From NCBI RefSeq assembly GCF_004341885.1, contig NZ_SLVX01000015.1:62001-126000 (forward strand): a DNA stretch of 64,000 nucleotides, in the 5' to 3' direction. Below, piece by piece: positions 41,115 through 51,249 of this stretch. Source of the stretch: Shinella granuli (GTDB lineage: Bacteria > Pseudomonadota > Alphaproteobacteria > Rhizobiales > Rhizobiaceae). The first letter of the stretch is position 1, and every line of letters begins with the position of its first letter. The translations under genes were made by a program, and so were the position numbers. The notes under the pieces were generated by a model. The model was not told the origin of the DNA, ran no database searches, and saw nothing but the letters and a program-made list of their open reading frames with translations.

Positions 41115-41843
41115 TCAGCCCGGGGCCGCGGAGCGGAAGAGCCCGGTGGCATCCCGTACGATGTCGGCATTGTCTGCCGCTGTCTCGCCATTGAGGCGCA
41201 GGCAATCGTCCTCCAGTCCGACACGGGTGGACCAGCGCTGCCGGTGGGCGCGCCGGACGAAATGCCAGACGGTCGCATCGGCCCCATGCAGCAGGATCGG
41301 CCGGCGGACATTCGCCCTTGCGAGAACTTCTGCGATCCCGTCGGCGGTGGCGTCCGCTTCGCCAAAATCCTGTTCGTGATCGATCTCGATGAGGACGCGC
41401 AGCGCCCGTCGGCAATCCGGCAGGGCGACGAACCGTTCGGCATCCGCCACGCTGGCCAGCCCCGCCTCGACGCCGACGCCCATGTGGTGCAACAGGGCCA
41501 TGACGGCAGGCGCATCGGGTTCGCAGAGGTTGACGGAGGCATAGTCGGGGAGTTCTCGCCATGCCGCGATGCGATCGCGCGTCCGCTCCTCGTCGCCTTC
41601 GATCCACGCGCCCGTCGACACGCCGATGAACGTGCCGGGGCATGTCTCGCGCACGGCGCGCACCGTCTCGTCGACGGCCGCCAGGCTCTCGCGCCCGTCC
41701 GGCCCGCGCGGATGGATATGGAGCTCCGCCGCGCCGGCGGAAATGCAGGCCGCGGCGTCGATCGCCATCGCCTGTGCCGTCAGGGGCAGGCGCGGATGGT
41801 AGTCGGCGGGGCGCGCGCCGTTGATGCAGGCTTGAACGATCAT
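41115..41843 (-). CDS. BKACE (DUF849) family beta-keto acid cleavage enzyme
   Basis: 242-residue TIM barrel of the family that cleaves beta-keto acids using acetyl-CoA. The metal-binding HIHPRG (ELHIHPRGPDG) and the EIDHEQDF segment are seen. This member is shorter than the characterised 3-keto-5-aminohexanoate enzymes (about 275 residues), so the substrate is uncertain. Start ATG 41843 (MIVQACING); an upstream Met at 41879 adds 12 residues. Confidence 0.82.
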   Translation of the reverse strand: MIVQACINGARPADYHPRLPLTAQAMAIDAAACISAGAAELHIHPRGPDGRESLAAVDETVRAVRETCPGTFIGVSTGAWIEGDEERTRDRIAAWRELPDYASVNLCEPDAPAVMALLHHMGVGVEAGLASVADAERFVALPDCRRALRVLIEIDHEQDFGEADATADGIAEVLARANVRRPILLHGADATVWHFVRRAHRQRWSTRVGLEDDCLRLNGETAADNADIVRDATGLFRSAAPG

Positions 41844-41899
41844 GCCGGTCTCCCCGGGTCTGGTTGCGTTTGATCCCATGCAGGGATGCGGTGCCTGTC

Positions 41900-43384
41900 C
41901 TATTCGGGCCAGGGCGGAATGGCGTCCGGCAGATCCTCCGCCGTCAGCCCCTCGCCTGCGATCCGGCCCGCCTCGCCATGGCGCCAGACGGCGCTGGCGG
42001 CCGCTTCGAAGGCCGGCATGCCCTGCGCAAGATGCGCGCCGACGATGCCGGCGAGCACGTCGCCGGAGCCGGCCGTGGCAAGCCAGGGCGGCGCGTTCCC
42101 GTTGACGAGGACCCGGCCGTCCGGCGCGGCGATCACGGTGTCGGCGCCCTTGAGGATCAGGATGCCGTTGCTGCGCGCGGCCGCCTTCCGGGCGCGATCG
42201 ATCTTCGACAGGGCGCCGTCTTGCGCAAGATCCGGAAAGAGGCGGGCGAACTCGCCGTCATGCGGCGTCAGCACCAGCCGCGGGCTTTCGCCGGAAAAGA
42301 GCGCGAAGAGCGCCGCCGGATCGTCGCGGAAGGCGCTGATGCCGTCTGCATCGAGCACCAGGCGACGGCCGCCTTCGGCAAGCAGGCGGACGTGGCCCCG
42401 TGCCCGCGCGCCGTCGCCGAAGCCGGGGCCGAGCACGAAGGTCTGCAACCGCGCATCGTCGAGCAGGGCCGAAAGGTCATCGTCGCCGTCGACGGGTTTC
42501 AGCATCGCCGCGGTCAGGTGCGCGGCGTTGACGGAAAGCGCCTCCCGCGGCGAGAGCAGCGTGACGAGACCGGCGCCGGCGCGAAGGCCGGCCGCGGCGG
42601 AGAGGCGCGCGGCGCCCGTGGCCGTCGCCGGGCCGGAGAAGACGGCAAGATGGCCGCGCCCGTATTTGTGGATCGCCCCCTCCTGTTCAGGCAGCGCGAG
42701 ACGCCAGATCGCCGGCACATTCACGCGCATGTGGTCCGCATGCCGGGCCAGCAGGCGTGCGGGGATGCCGATGTCGAAGACCTCCAGGTCGCCCGCGAGG
42801 CTGCGGCCGGGCAGCAGCAGGTGGCCGGGCTTGCGGCACATGAAGGTGACGGTCGCGCTGGCCTCGAAGGCCGCGCCGCGCACCTGCCCGGTCCGGCCGT
42901 CGACGCCGGAGGGCAGGTCCACCGCCAGCACGGGCAGCGCCGCCTTGCGGCACACGGCCTCGATGATATCGGCGACCGCCTGCGGCACGTCGCGCGACAG
43001 GCCCGCGCCGAACAGCGCATCGATGACCACGTCGCCGGCGGCGGGCACATAGGCGGAAAGCGGCGCGACGGAACCGGAAAAACAGGCGAAGGCGCTCGCC
43101 GCGTCTCCCGTCAGCGCCGCGGTCTCCCCGAGCGCATGGACGGCGACCGCGGCCCCCGCCTCCTGCAAGGCGCGGGCGGCAACATAGCCGTCGCCGCCGT
43201 TGTTGCCCGGCCCGCACAGGACGGCAAAGCGCAGGGCGCCGGGAAAGCGGCGCAGCGCCGCGGCGGCAACCGCCTGTCCCGCCCGCTCCATCAGGCCGTA
43301 GCTCGAAAGATCGAGGGCGGCGGCGCGGTCGATCCGGCCCATGTCCTCGGGCGTGACGATGAGTGTGTCTATATCCTTGTGCAT
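41900..43384 (-). CDS. nnrD: Bifunctional NAD(P)H-hydrate epimerase / ADP-dependent NAD(P)H-hydrate dehydratase
   Basis: 494-residue metabolite-repair enzyme that fixes hydrated NADH and NADPH. The N-terminal YjeF_N epimerase (about 1-215) includes LCGPGNNGGDGYVAAR and DALFGAGLSRDVP. The C-terminal ribokinase-like dehydratase (about 225-494) includes VLTPHDGEFARLF, ILKGADTVIA and ATAGSGDVLAGIVGAHLAQG. The start is ATG 43384 (MHKDIDTLIV); an upstream Met at 43474 is unlikely. It is divergent from glnB across a 364-base gap. Confidence 0.94.
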   Translation of the reverse strand: MHKDIDTLIVTPEDMGRIDRAAALDLSSYGLMERAGQAVAAAALRRFPGALRFAVLCGPGNNGGDGYVAARALQEAGAAVAVHALGETAALTGDAASAFACFSGSVAPLSAYVPAAGDVVIDALFGAGLSRDVPQAVADIIEAVCRKAALPVLAVDLPSGVDGRTGQVRGAAFEASATVTFMCRKPGHLLLPGRSLAGDLEVFDIGIPARLLARHADHMRVNVPAIWRLALPEQEGAIHKYGRGHLAVFSGPATATGAARLSAAAGLRAGAGLVTLLSPREALSVNAAHLTAAMLKPVDGDDDLSALLDDARLQTFVLGPGFGDGARARGHVRLLAEGGRRLVLDADGISAFRDDPAALFALFSGESPRLVLTPHDGEFARLFPDLAQDGALSKIDRARKAAARSNGILILKGADTVIAAPDGRVLVNGNAPPWLATAGSGDVLAGIVGAHLAQGMPAFEAAASAVWRHGEAGRIAGEGLTAEDLPDAIPPWPE

Positions 43385-43454
43385 GCCGCCACCATGCGCG
43401 CAAAGCCGGGGTGGAGACAAGCCCACGGATCGATCCGGCGTAACGACCGTTTTT

Positions 43455-43468
43455 TGTGCATTTGCACA
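43455..43468. promoter_or_regulatory. Palindrome TGTGCA-TT-TGCACA in the nnrD-glnB gap
   Basis: A perfect 14-base inverted repeat between the divergent genes. Its core GTGCATTTG recurs at 43684-43692. It could bind a regulator, but the half-site order is the reverse of the classical NtrC site, so the protein is unknown. Confidence 0.35.
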
Positions 43469-43550
43469 TTCCATGCGCTCAACATTGCAGCTTTACGCGG
43501 CAGGTCCGCCGGCCCGGCCCTCCAGAGGCATCGGCCCGGGTGGAAAGTGA

Positions 43551-44087
<537 letters not shown>

Positions 44088-44147
44088 TCCCGCCCGGCCG
44101 TCCGGCCGAGGCTTCCACCTCGTCATCTCACACAGGGACTCCATAAA

Positions 44148-45557
44148 ATGACGACTGCCAATGAAATCCTCAAGCAAATCAAGGAAAACGACGTCAAGTT
44201 CGTCGACCTGCGCTTCACCGACCCGCGCGGCAAGATGCACCATGTGACGATGGACGTCGGCGTCGTCGACGAAGACATGTTCGCCGATGGCGTCATGTTC
44301 GACGGCTCCTCGATCGGCGGCTGGAAGGCGATCAACGAGTCCGACATGGTGCTGATGCCCGACCCGGCGACCGTCCACATGGACCCGTTCTTCGCGCAGT
44401 CCACCATGGTCGTCATGTGCGACATCCTCGACCCGGTCTCGGGCGAGAGCTACAACCGCGATCCGCGCGGCACGGCCAAGAAGGCCGAAGCCTACCTGAA
44501 GGCCTCGGGCATCGGCGACACGATCTATGCCGGCCCGGAACCGGAATTCTTCGTCTTCGACGACGTCAAGTACAAGGCCGACCCGTACAATACCGGCTTC
44601 AAGCTGGATTCCTCGGAACTGCCGTCCAACGACGACACCGACTACGAGACCGGCAATCTCGGCCATCGCCCGCGCGTCAAGGGCGGCTACTTCCCGGTTC
44701 CCCCGGTCGACAGCTGCCAGGACATGCGCTCGGAGATGCTGACCGTGCTCACCGAGATGGGCGTCACCGTCGAGAAGCAGCACCATGAGGTGGCGGCCGC
44801 CCAGCACGAGCTCGGCGTCAAGTTCGACACGCTGGTGCGCAGCGCCGACAAGGTGCAGATCTACAAGTACGTCGTGCACCAGGTCGCCAATGCCTATGGC
44901 AAGACGGCGACCTTCATGCCGAAGCCGGTCTTCGGCGACAACGGCTCGGGCATGCACGTGCACCTGTCGATCTGGAAGGATTCCAAGCCGCAGTTCGCCG
45001 GCGACGAATATGCCGGCCTGTCGGAAACCTGCCTCTACTTCATCGGCGGCATCATCAAGCATGCCAAGGCGATCAACGCCTTCACCAACCCGACGACGAA
45101 CTCCTACAAGCGTCTCGTCCCGGGCTACGAGGCGCCGGTCCTGCTCGCCTACTCGGCCCGCAACCGCTCGGCCTCGTGCCGCATTCCGTTCGGCACGGGT
45201 CCGAAGTCCAAGCGCGTCGAGATCCGCTTCCCCGACCCGCTCGGCAACCCCTATCTCGGCTTCGCCGCCATGCTGATGGCCGGCCTCGACGGCATCAAGA
45301 ACAAGATCCATCCCGGCAAGGCCATGGATAAGGACCTCTACGACCTGCCGCCGAAGGAGCTGAAGAAGATCCCGACCGTCTGCGGCAGCCTGCGCGAAGC
45401 GCTGGAAAGCCTCGACAAGGACCGCAAGTTCCTGACGGCCGGCGGCGTGTTCGACGACGACCAGATCGATTCCTACATCGAGCTGAAGATGGTGGAGGTC
45501 ATGCGCTACGAAATGACCCCGCACCCGGTCGAGTTCGACATGTACTACTCCGCCTGA
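44148..45557 (+). CDS. glnA: Glutamine synthetase type I
   Basis: 469-residue dodecameric enzyme joining ammonia and glutamate with ATP. It has the type I traits [33 protein letters not shown], and the adenylylation site DLYDLPP with Tyr398. Start ATG 44148. It lies downstream of glnB, probably one transcript controlled by nitrogen status. A strong terminator follows. Confidence 0.98.
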   Translation: MTTANEILKQIKENDVKFVDLRFTDPRGKMHHVTMDVGVVDEDMFADGVMFDGSSIGGWKAINESDMVLMPDPATVHMDPFFAQSTMVVMCDILDPVSGESYNRDPRGTAKKAEAYLKASGIGDTIYAGPEPEFFVFDDVKYKADPYNTGFKLDSSELPSNDDTDYETGNLGHRPRVKGGYFPVPPVDSCQDMRSEMLTVLTEMGVTVEKQHHEVAAAQHELGVKFDTLVRSADKVQIYKYVVHQVANAYGKTATFMPKPVFGDNGSGMHVHLSIWKDSKPQFAGDEYAGLSETCLYFIGGIIKHAKAINAFTNPTTNSYKRLVPGYEAPVLLAYSARNRSASCRIPFGTGPKSKRVEIRFPDPLGNPYLGFAAMLMAGLDGIKNKIHPGKAMDKDLYDLPPKELKKIPTVCGSLREALESLDKDRKFLTAGGVFDDDQIDSYIELKMVEVMRYEMTPHPVEFDMYYSA

Positions 45558-45577
45558 TCGGCAGCGTTTTTCGACGA

Positions 45578-45606
45578 AAAACCCGGCTTCTGGCCGGGTT
45601 TTTTGT
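45578..45606 (+). terminator. Rho-independent terminator of glnBA
   Basis: AACCCGGC (45580-45587) pairs with GCCGGGTT (45593-45600), then a T-run. Confidence 0.9.
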
Positions 45607-45631
45607 TTGTCGGGGAGCGTCGTGGGCGGCG

Positions 45632-45663
45632 CTTGGATCCTCGGGTCGAGCCCGAGGATGACG
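45632..45663 (-). repeat. Rhizobial palindromic intergenic repeat, copy 1
   Basis: 32-bp unit with a 9-bp hairpin (ATCCTCGGG/CCCGAGGAT). It is the exact reverse complement of copy 2 at 45741-45772. Confidence 0.8.
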
Positions 45664-45740
45664 CAAGAAGGGATGTCTGGCAAAACAGGCGGACATGCCC
45701 TATGCCGCACCGTTCGATAGGCGGCCAGCCTCTCCTCATC

Positions 45741-45772
45741 CGTCATCCTCGGGCTCGACCCGAGGATCCAAG
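45741..45772 (+). repeat. Rhizobial palindromic intergenic repeat, copy 2
   Basis: Exact inverted copy of the 45632 element, 77 bases away. The pair fills most of the gap between glnA and the TAXI gene. Confidence 0.8.
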
Positions 45773-45805
45773 CCGCATGGGATGCCGGAAGCGAAGAACA
45801 TTCGT

Positions 45806-46840
45806 CTACGGCTGGAGCCGCTGCTTGAGCAGGTTGAGATATTCCTCGTTGCTGTCGTCCGTGGCGCTCGTGGCGGCAGCGGCGGCGGGTTTGCAGGCGG
45901 GCTTGTAATCGAGCGCCATGCCGGCCTTCACGCAGACGCCGACCTGCCAGCCGGGCGGCAGCGCGGTGAGGTCCACCGTCTTCCATTTCGGATGGCCTGT
46001 CGTCTTCAGCTTGTCGAGGCCGGTGACGATGAGGTTGGAGAAGTCCGCCACCGTCTTGCAACTGTCCCGGTGATAGGCGTTGCGCTTGGTGTCGTAATCG
46101 TAGGTCATCATCACGGCCTTGACGGCGATGAGGTCGACCGGCGTGTCCTGGAAGGAATAGGTGCCGGCCTCGATGCGCGAGGGCGTGTAGGTGGCGAGCA
46201 GCGGCGCCTCGGTGATCGGCACGAGATGGAACTTCGCCCTGTCGATGGTGTTGCCGGTAAAGAGCGAGGCCGGCGCGCCGGCGACGTAGAAGAAGGCGTC
46301 GATCTCGCCGGAGAGGAGTTTCGGCAGCGCCTCGTCCGGGTTGATGTCCATGCGCTCGCCGGCCTTGACCTGCAGGATGTCCATGATGAGCGTGGCGGTG
46401 AGGAAGGTGCCCGAATCCTTCTTGCCGACGGCGACCTTCTTGCCCGCGAGGTCCTTGAGGCCCGCAATGTCGGTGCGGGCGAGGACGTGGATCTCCTCGT
46501 TGTAGAGCGGGAACATGATGCGCACGCCCTTGACCGCCTTCTGCACTTCGGGATCGTTCTTCTCGAAGGTCTTCAGGTATTCGAGCACGTCGCTCTGCAC
46601 GATGCCGAACTGGGTGTTGCGGCGGTTGCGCACACCGACGAAGTTCTCCAGCGATCCCGCGCTTTCGAGGACATTGAGCGTCTGGCCGCATTCGGCGCCG
46701 AGCGCGGCGATGTCGCGGCCGATCTTGATATAGGTGCCCTGCGGGCCGCCGGTCATGATGTTGCGCTCGAAATCCGCGGCAAGAACGCCTGCGGTGGAAA
46801 GCGCCAGCCCGAGCGCGGCCAAAAGAACAGATCGCTTCAT
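45806..46840 (-). CDS. TAXI-family TRAP transporter solute-binding protein
   Basis: 344-residue exported binding protein with a signal peptide (MKRSVLLAALGLALSTAGVL, then AADFER). The mature part shows the TAXI family features IMTGGPQGTYIKIGRDIA and IVQSDVLEYL, and LARTDIAGLKDLAGKKVAVGK. The last 35 residues are an Ala/Thr-rich linker plus a charged end, not typical of a binding protein. No TRAP membrane subunit is nearby. Start ATG 46840. It is 37 bases downstream of the coiled-coil gene. Confidence 0.87.
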   Translation of the reverse strand: MKRSVLLAALGLALSTAGVLAADFERNIMTGGPQGTYIKIGRDIAALGAECGQTLNVLESAGSLENFVGVRNRRNTQFGIVQSDVLEYLKTFEKNDPEVQKAVKGVRIMFPLYNEEIHVLARTDIAGLKDLAGKKVAVGKKDSGTFLTATLIMDILQVKAGERMDINPDEALPKLLSGEIDAFFYVAGAPASLFTGNTIDRAKFHLVPITEAPLLATYTPSRIEAGTYSFQDTPVDLIAVKAVMMTYDYDTKRNAYHRDSCKTVADFSNLIVTGLDKLKTTGHPKWKTVDLTALPPGWQVGVCVKAGMALDYKPACKPAAAAATSATDDSNEEYLNLLKQRLQP

Positions 46841-46877
46841 TCCTTTTCTCCCATCCAAGGCAGGTTCAGTGAGGGGT

Positions 46878-47921
46878 TCAGCAGTCGGCATCGAGGTCGC
46901 GCATGAGATTTCTGAGGGCAAGCACCGGAATGCGCCGGAAGACGCCGCCGAGCGCCCTGGTCACGCATTCGCCGGCGGCAAGCGAACGTTCGAGCTGTTC
47001 GCGCTGCACGCTGGTGAGGGAATCAAGGCCGGGCGTTTCGCGCATCGCCTCGGCCACACGCGCGCCGTTGCGCGGGTTGAGGGCCTGGATGGTGATGTCC
47101 CGGGCAGCATCGTCGGTCGCCTGCTTGTCCGGCACCGCCTTCCTGCCATTGTCGTTCGGCTCCTTCGGCAGCGGCATGCAGTTGGCCGCCTCGAGCGCCT
47201 CGACCTGCCCCGTCAGCGCCTTGGTGCGCTCGCCGAGGGCGGCGATCTCCTTGTCCTTGCGGTCGATCTCGTCCTGAAGCGCCGGCAGGTTTTTCGTGCG
47301 CAGCGCCTCTTCGGCCGTGCGGGCCTTGTCCAGTTCCGCGCGCAGGCCGGCGGTCTGCGTCTTCAGGTCCTCGGCCTCCGCGCCGCGTGCGGCGGCCTCT
47401 TGCGTGCAGGACTTTTCAAGGCCGGCGATCTTGTCGGTCTGGAGCGAAAGCCGGCGCTCGCGGTCCTTGACGGCCTCCTCGGCCTTCTTCTGCTGCGCTT
47501 CGGCATCCGCGACGCGCTGGCCGAGCAGCTGGAGCTTTTCTTCGAGCGCGGGCACAACCTCCTGCGCAAGCCTGGTGCGTTCGGCGGCGATCGCCGCCAC
47601 ATCCGCGCCCGACGTATTCGCATCCTTGCGCAGGGTCTCGAGCTGGCGCTTGAGCGTGCCGTTCTCCTGCGTCAGCGCCTGCGCCTTCCGGGTGCTTTCC
47701 TCGACCTCGGCGGTGCGGGCGTCGAGGTCGCGCTGAAGGTCGGCGATACGCGTGTCGCGCGCTTCGAGCTCGCTGTGCGGAACCGTGTCGTCCATCATGC
47801 GGAAGGCGCCGTAGCCGCCGGCCGCGCCGAGCGCCAGGCACACCACGGAGGCGAACAGGATGCCTCCGATGCCGCCGCCTGCTGCCGGTCCGTTACCGCT
47901 CCTGCCCCACTGATTGTTCAT
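46878..47921 (-). CDS. Single-pass membrane protein with long coiled coil
   Basis: 347 residues: a short cytoplasmic N terminus, one helix at about 18-42 (GGIGGILFASVVCLALGAAGGYG), a periplasmic coiled coil of about 190 residues rich in E/K/A/R, then a compact C-terminal region of about 90 residues (TIQALNPRNGARVAEAMRET through the terminal ADC). Three or four Cys lie in the exported part. It precedes the TAXI gene by 37 bases on the same strand. Function unknown. Confidence 0.75.
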   Translation of the reverse strand: MNNQWGRSGNGPAAGGGIGGILFASVVCLALGAAGGYGAFRMMDDTVPHSELEARDTRIADLQRDLDARTAEVEESTRKAQALTQENGTLKRQLETLRKDANTSGADVAAIAAERTRLAQEVVPALEEKLQLLGQRVADAEAQQKKAEEAVKDRERRLSLQTDKIAGLEKSCTQEAAARGAEAEDLKTQTAGLRAELDKARTAEEALRTKNLPALQDEIDRKDKEIAALGERTKALTGQVEALEAANCMPLPKEPNDNGRKAVPDKQATDDAARDITIQALNPRNGARVAEAMRETPGLDSLTSVQREQLERSLAAGECVTRALGGVFRRIPVLALRNLMRDLDADC

Positions 47922-48074
47922 GCCACCCGACCCACATGAGACGCCCCCTTTGGGGTACGCCGAAACCATCGGTGGCGCAAGCGCCCCGCTCCCTTGGATA
48001 AAGACGTGCGAGATGGCCGAACTATTGATGTTTCGGCGTATTTACCCAAATATAGGAGGAAAGGTAGGTACGAC

Positions 48075-48407
48075 ATGAAGATGCGTAACGCAAAATTTGC
48101 CATTGGCGACATCGTCCGCCACCGGGTTTTCCCCTTTCGTGGCGTGGTCTTCGATGTCGATCCGGAATTCGCCAACACGGAGGAATGGTGGAACGCCATT
48201 CCCGCCGAAATCCGGCCGTCCAAGGACCAGCCGTTCTATCATCTCTTCGCGGAGAACGAGGATACGGAATATGTCGCCTATGTCTCGGAGCAGAACCTCG
48301 TTCCCGACGACAGCGGCAAGCCGATCCGCCATCCGCAGGTCCGCGCCCTGATGGATGTGGAGAAGGGGCATTATCGCTGGAAGGAGCAGAGCGGCATTTT
48401 CCACTGA
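48075..48407 (+). CDS. hspQ: Heat shock protein HspQ / hemimethylated DNA-binding family
   Basis: 110-residue HspQ. It has the domain KFAIGDIVRHRVFPFRGVVFDVDPEF and HLFAENEDTEYVAYVSEQNLVPD. In E. coli it affects DnaA stability and acts as a Lon specificity factor. Start ATG 48075 (MKMRNAKF) follows AGGAGG; a Met at 47994 is unlikely. A bidirectional terminator follows. Confidence 0.93.
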   Translation: MKMRNAKFAIGDIVRHRVFPFRGVVFDVDPEFANTEEWWNAIPAEIRPSKDQPFYHLFAENEDTEYVAYVSEQNLVPDDSGKPIRHPQVRALMDVEKGHYRWKEQSGIFH

Positions 48408-48443
48408 AGCGCGCCCGTCGCCGCGCTTCCGCTTCGCCCAACA

Positions 48444-48470
48444 AAAAACCCGGCCTTTGGCCGGGTTTTT
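48444..48470. terminator. Bidirectional terminator between hspQ and ialB
   Basis: AAAAACCCGGCC (48444-48455) pairs perfectly with GGCCGGGTTTTT (48459-48470). It can stop both convergent genes. Confidence 0.9.
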
Positions 48471-48493
48471 CGTGATCGCATCAAGCGGGACGC

Positions 48494-49120
48494 TTACTGG
48501 CTCTTGGCGGCCTTCTGGGCCTCTTCGAGCTTCTTGCGGGCTTCTTCCGCCTTCTTCTGCATTTCTTCCTGCAGCAGGCGCTGGCGCTCTTCGAGCTGCG
48601 ACTGTTCGATCGGCTCGCCGTCGAAGACGCCGGTGAAGCCTTCGAGCGAGATCTTGATCGGGTTCGGCGCGCGCTGGAAGTTGACCGAGGTCAGGACAAG
48701 CTCGCCGCCCTTCTTGAGGCTGGAGATCATCTGGTCGGTCAGCGGCACTTCGGCGACGCACTTGTCGGGCATGCAGATGGCGTAGTCGAGCTTCTGGGCC
48801 TTGCCGCCGTCGATCTGCATCTGGACGCCCGGCGGGATCAGGCGGGCGCTCGGCACAGAAACCTGCATGATCTTGCGGTTGGCCTTGCCGGCAACGGTGA
48901 TGAGGCCGACCGCGGTGATGAGCTGGCCGCTGTTGGCCGTCAGCAGGTTCTGCACGATGCAGACGTCGTTGTCTTCCTGCTTGGTGCAGACCTTGAACCA
49001 GCCCTTCGGCGGCGCAGCCTGCTGCTGTGCCAGCGAAGCGGAAGGAGCAGCCGCCAGGGCAACGGAAGCAGCAAAGGCGGAAAGCACGGTCCGCTTGATG
49101 AGGTGCGATGTGAAGATCAT
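48494..49120 (-). CDS. Invasion-associated locus B (IalB) family protein
   Basis: 208-residue exported protein with a signal peptide (residues 1-31, ending LAQQQ) and the IalB beta-sandwich, with four Cys (KVCTKQ, DVCIVQ, AICMPDKC) that can form two disulfides. The C terminus is a 40-residue charged helix QLEERQRLLQEEMQKKAEEA. In Bartonella the family aids erythrocyte invasion; rhizobial copies have unknown roles. Start ATG 49120. Confidence 0.9.
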   Translation of the reverse strand: MIFTSHLIKRTVLSAFAASVALAAAPSASLAQQQAAPPKGWFKVCTKQEDNDVCIVQNLLTANSGQLITAVGLITVAGKANRKIMQVSVPSARLIPPGVQMQIDGGKAQKLDYAICMPDKCVAEVPLTDQMISSLKKGGELVLTSVNFQRAPNPIKISLEGFTGVFDGEPIEQSQLEERQRLLQEEMQKKAEEARKKLEEAQKAAKSQ

Positions 49121-49396
49121 AACGAGTTCGGTCTCCTGAAAATCCGGTGCCGGAGCGACAGCGCCCCCTTGGGGCCCTTTCGGGCGATTTGGTCAGCCGT
49201 GCGCTCTCCTGTCGGCGAAATGAGGCATTTGCATGACCCGCTTCGGGGAACCCTGTTACAATGGGCCGCGCCGGATATCCAGCCTTTCTTGATGAAATTC
49301 CCGCGTGCATCGGATTTCCCGCACCTGCCACGCTGCCGTCCCGTTTCGAGCGCGTATAATGGACGAGAATCATCCGGACCCCACGAGGAGACACAA

Positions 49397-51208
49397 TTGC
49401 GCCCCTTCCTGACGGCCTTTGCCGCCTGCCTTCTCGGCCTGCCCGCCCCCCTCGCCCATGCCGCCCCGGTGCACGGCATCGCCATGCACGGCGAGCCGGC
49501 CCTGCCGGCGGACTACAAGCATTTCAGCTACGTCAATCCGGACGTGAAGAAGGGCGGGCGCATCTCCTACGGTGTCGTCGGCACCTTCGACAGCCTCAAC
49601 CCCTTCATCCTGAAAAGCATGCGCACCACGGCGCGCGGCATGTGGGACCCGGAATTCGGCAACCTCGTCTACGAATCGCTGATGGTGCGCTCGCGCGACG
49701 AGGCCTTCACCATGTACGGCCTGCTCGCCGAAAGCGTGGAATGGGACGACGACCGCAGCTTCGTCGAGTTCCACCTCAACCCGAAGGCGCGCTGGGCGGA
49801 CGGCAAGCCGGTGACGCCCGAGGACATCATCTTCACCTTCGAGCTGATGCGGGACAAGGGCCGCGCCCCCTTCAGCATTCGCCTGAACGGCGTGGAGAAA
49901 CTCGAAAAGACCGGTGAAAACAGCGTCCGCTTCACCTTCAACGAGAAGGGCGACCGCGAAGCGCCGCTCCTGATCGCGCTGTCGCCGATCCTGCCGAAGC
50001 ACGCCACCGAAGTGGAGACCTTCGACCGGTCGTCGCTCACCTTCCCGCTCGGCTCCGGTCCCTACAAGGTCAAGGCCGTGAAGCCCGGCGAGCGCATCGT
50101 CTACGAGCGCGATCCGAACTATTGGGGCAAGGACATTCCCTCGAAGATCGGCTTCGACAATTACGACGAAATCTCCGTGGAATATTTCCTGCAGGACAAT
50201 TCGCTGTTCGAGGCCTTCAAGAAGGGCGCCGTCGACGTCTACCAGGAAGGCAATCCGACGAAATGGGCACGCGGCTACGATTTTCCCGCGGTCCAGTCCG
50301 GCACGGTCATCAAGGATGCGGTGAAGTCGAAGCTGCCGCCGGTCATGTTCGGCTTCGTCTTCAACACGCGCCGCCCGGTCTTCCAGAACGCGGAGCTGCG
50401 CAAGGCGCTGCTCTATGCCTTCGATTTCGAATGGGTCAACCGCAGCCTGTTCGAAAACGCCTATACGCGCACGGAAAGCTTCTGGCAGAACACCGAACTG
50501 TCCTCGATGAACGCGCCGATCGATGCGCGTGAGCGCGAGATCCTCGGCGAGGCGGTAAACCGGATCGATCCCGCCATCCTCGACGGCACCTATCGCCTGC
50601 CGGTGACCGACGGTTCGGGCCGCGACCGCAAGGTGCTGCGCGAGGCGATGAACCACTTCAAGAATGCCGGCTATTCCATCAAGGACGGCCGCATGGTCGA
50701 TGCGTCGGGCACGCCGCTCGCCTTCGAGATCATGACGCAGAACGCCGACCAGGAAAAGCTCGCCCTCGCCTACCAGCGCTTCCTCGGCGCGCTCGGCATC
50801 CACATCACCCTCAGGACCGTCGACGATTCGCAGTACCAGAGCCGCAGCCAGACCTTCGACTACGACGTCATCATGAAGGCCTTCCTTTCGTCCCTGTCGC
50901 CGGGGCTCGAACAGGTGCGGCGCTGGGGATCGCAGGCGCGCGACACCGAGGGCAGCGAAAGCTTTGCCGGCGTTGCCGATCCCGACCTCGACCGCGTCAT
51001 GGCGGCCATTCTCTCCGCGCGCACGGCAGAGGATTTCCGCTCGGCCGTTCGGGCCCAGGACAGGATGCTGCTCTCCGGCAACTATGTCGTCCCGCTCTAT
51101 CACCTCGGCGAGCAATGGATCGCGCGCAACAAGACCATCGGCCGTCCGGAGGTGACGCCGCTCTGGGGCTTCCAGCTCCCCGTCTGGTGGGATGAACGGG
51201 TGCAATGA
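49397..51208 (+). CDS. Extracellular solute-binding protein family 5 (YejA-like peptide-binding protein)
   Basis: 603-residue periplasmic binding protein of an ABC importer. A signal peptide (LRPFLTAFAACLLGLPAPLAHAA) precedes a large SBP_bac_5 domain: KGGRISYGVVGTFDSLNPF, DPEFGNLVYESLM, RWADGKPVTPEDIIFTFEL, PLGSGPYKV. It resembles YejA. The start is TTG at 49397 with GAGGAG upstream. No permease or ATPase gene follows, so it is orphaned here. Confidence 0.88.
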   Translation: MRPFLTAFAACLLGLPAPLAHAAPVHGIAMHGEPALPADYKHFSYVNPDVKKGGRISYGVVGTFDSLNPFILKSMRTTARGMWDPEFGNLVYESLMVRSRDEAFTMYGLLAESVEWDDDRSFVEFHLNPKARWADGKPVTPEDIIFTFELMRDKGRAPFSIRLNGVEKLEKTGENSVRFTFNEKGDREAPLLIALSPILPKHATEVETFDRSSLTFPLGSGPYKVKAVKPGERIVYERDPNYWGKDIPSKIGFDNYDEISVEYFLQDNSLFEAFKKGAVDVYQEGNPTKWARGYDFPAVQSGTVIKDAVKSKLPPVMFGFVFNTRRPVFQNAELRKALLYAFDFEWVNRSLFENAYTRTESFWQNTELSSMNAPIDAREREILGEAVNRIDPAILDGTYRLPVTDGSGRDRKVLREAMNHFKNAGYSIKDGRMVDASGTPLAFEIMTQNADQEKLALAYQRFLGALGIHITLRTVDDSQYQSRSQTFDYDVIMKAFLSSLSPGLEQVRRWGSQARDTEGSESFAGVADPDLDRVMAAILSARTAEDFRSAVRAQDRMLLSGNYVVPLYHLGEQWIARNKTIGRPEVTPLWGFQLPVWWDERVQ

Positions 51209-51231
51209 AAAGGGGCTATCCCCAGAATTGG

Positions 51232-51249
51232 GGTTACCGCAAGGTAACC
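51232..51249 (+). other. Stem-loop with GCAA tetraloop downstream of the binding-protein gene
   Basis: GGTTACC pairs with GGTAACC around a GCAA loop, a stable GNRA form. Upstream GGGG/CCCC/GGGG blocks (51212, 51220, 51230) allow an alternative fold. No T-run follows. Confidence 0.5.

Noticed and set aside
47993-48027. Heat-shock (RpoH) promoter upstream of hspQ
   Set aside because: CTTG and CTATTG are present but 25 bases apart, too far for the RpoH spacing.
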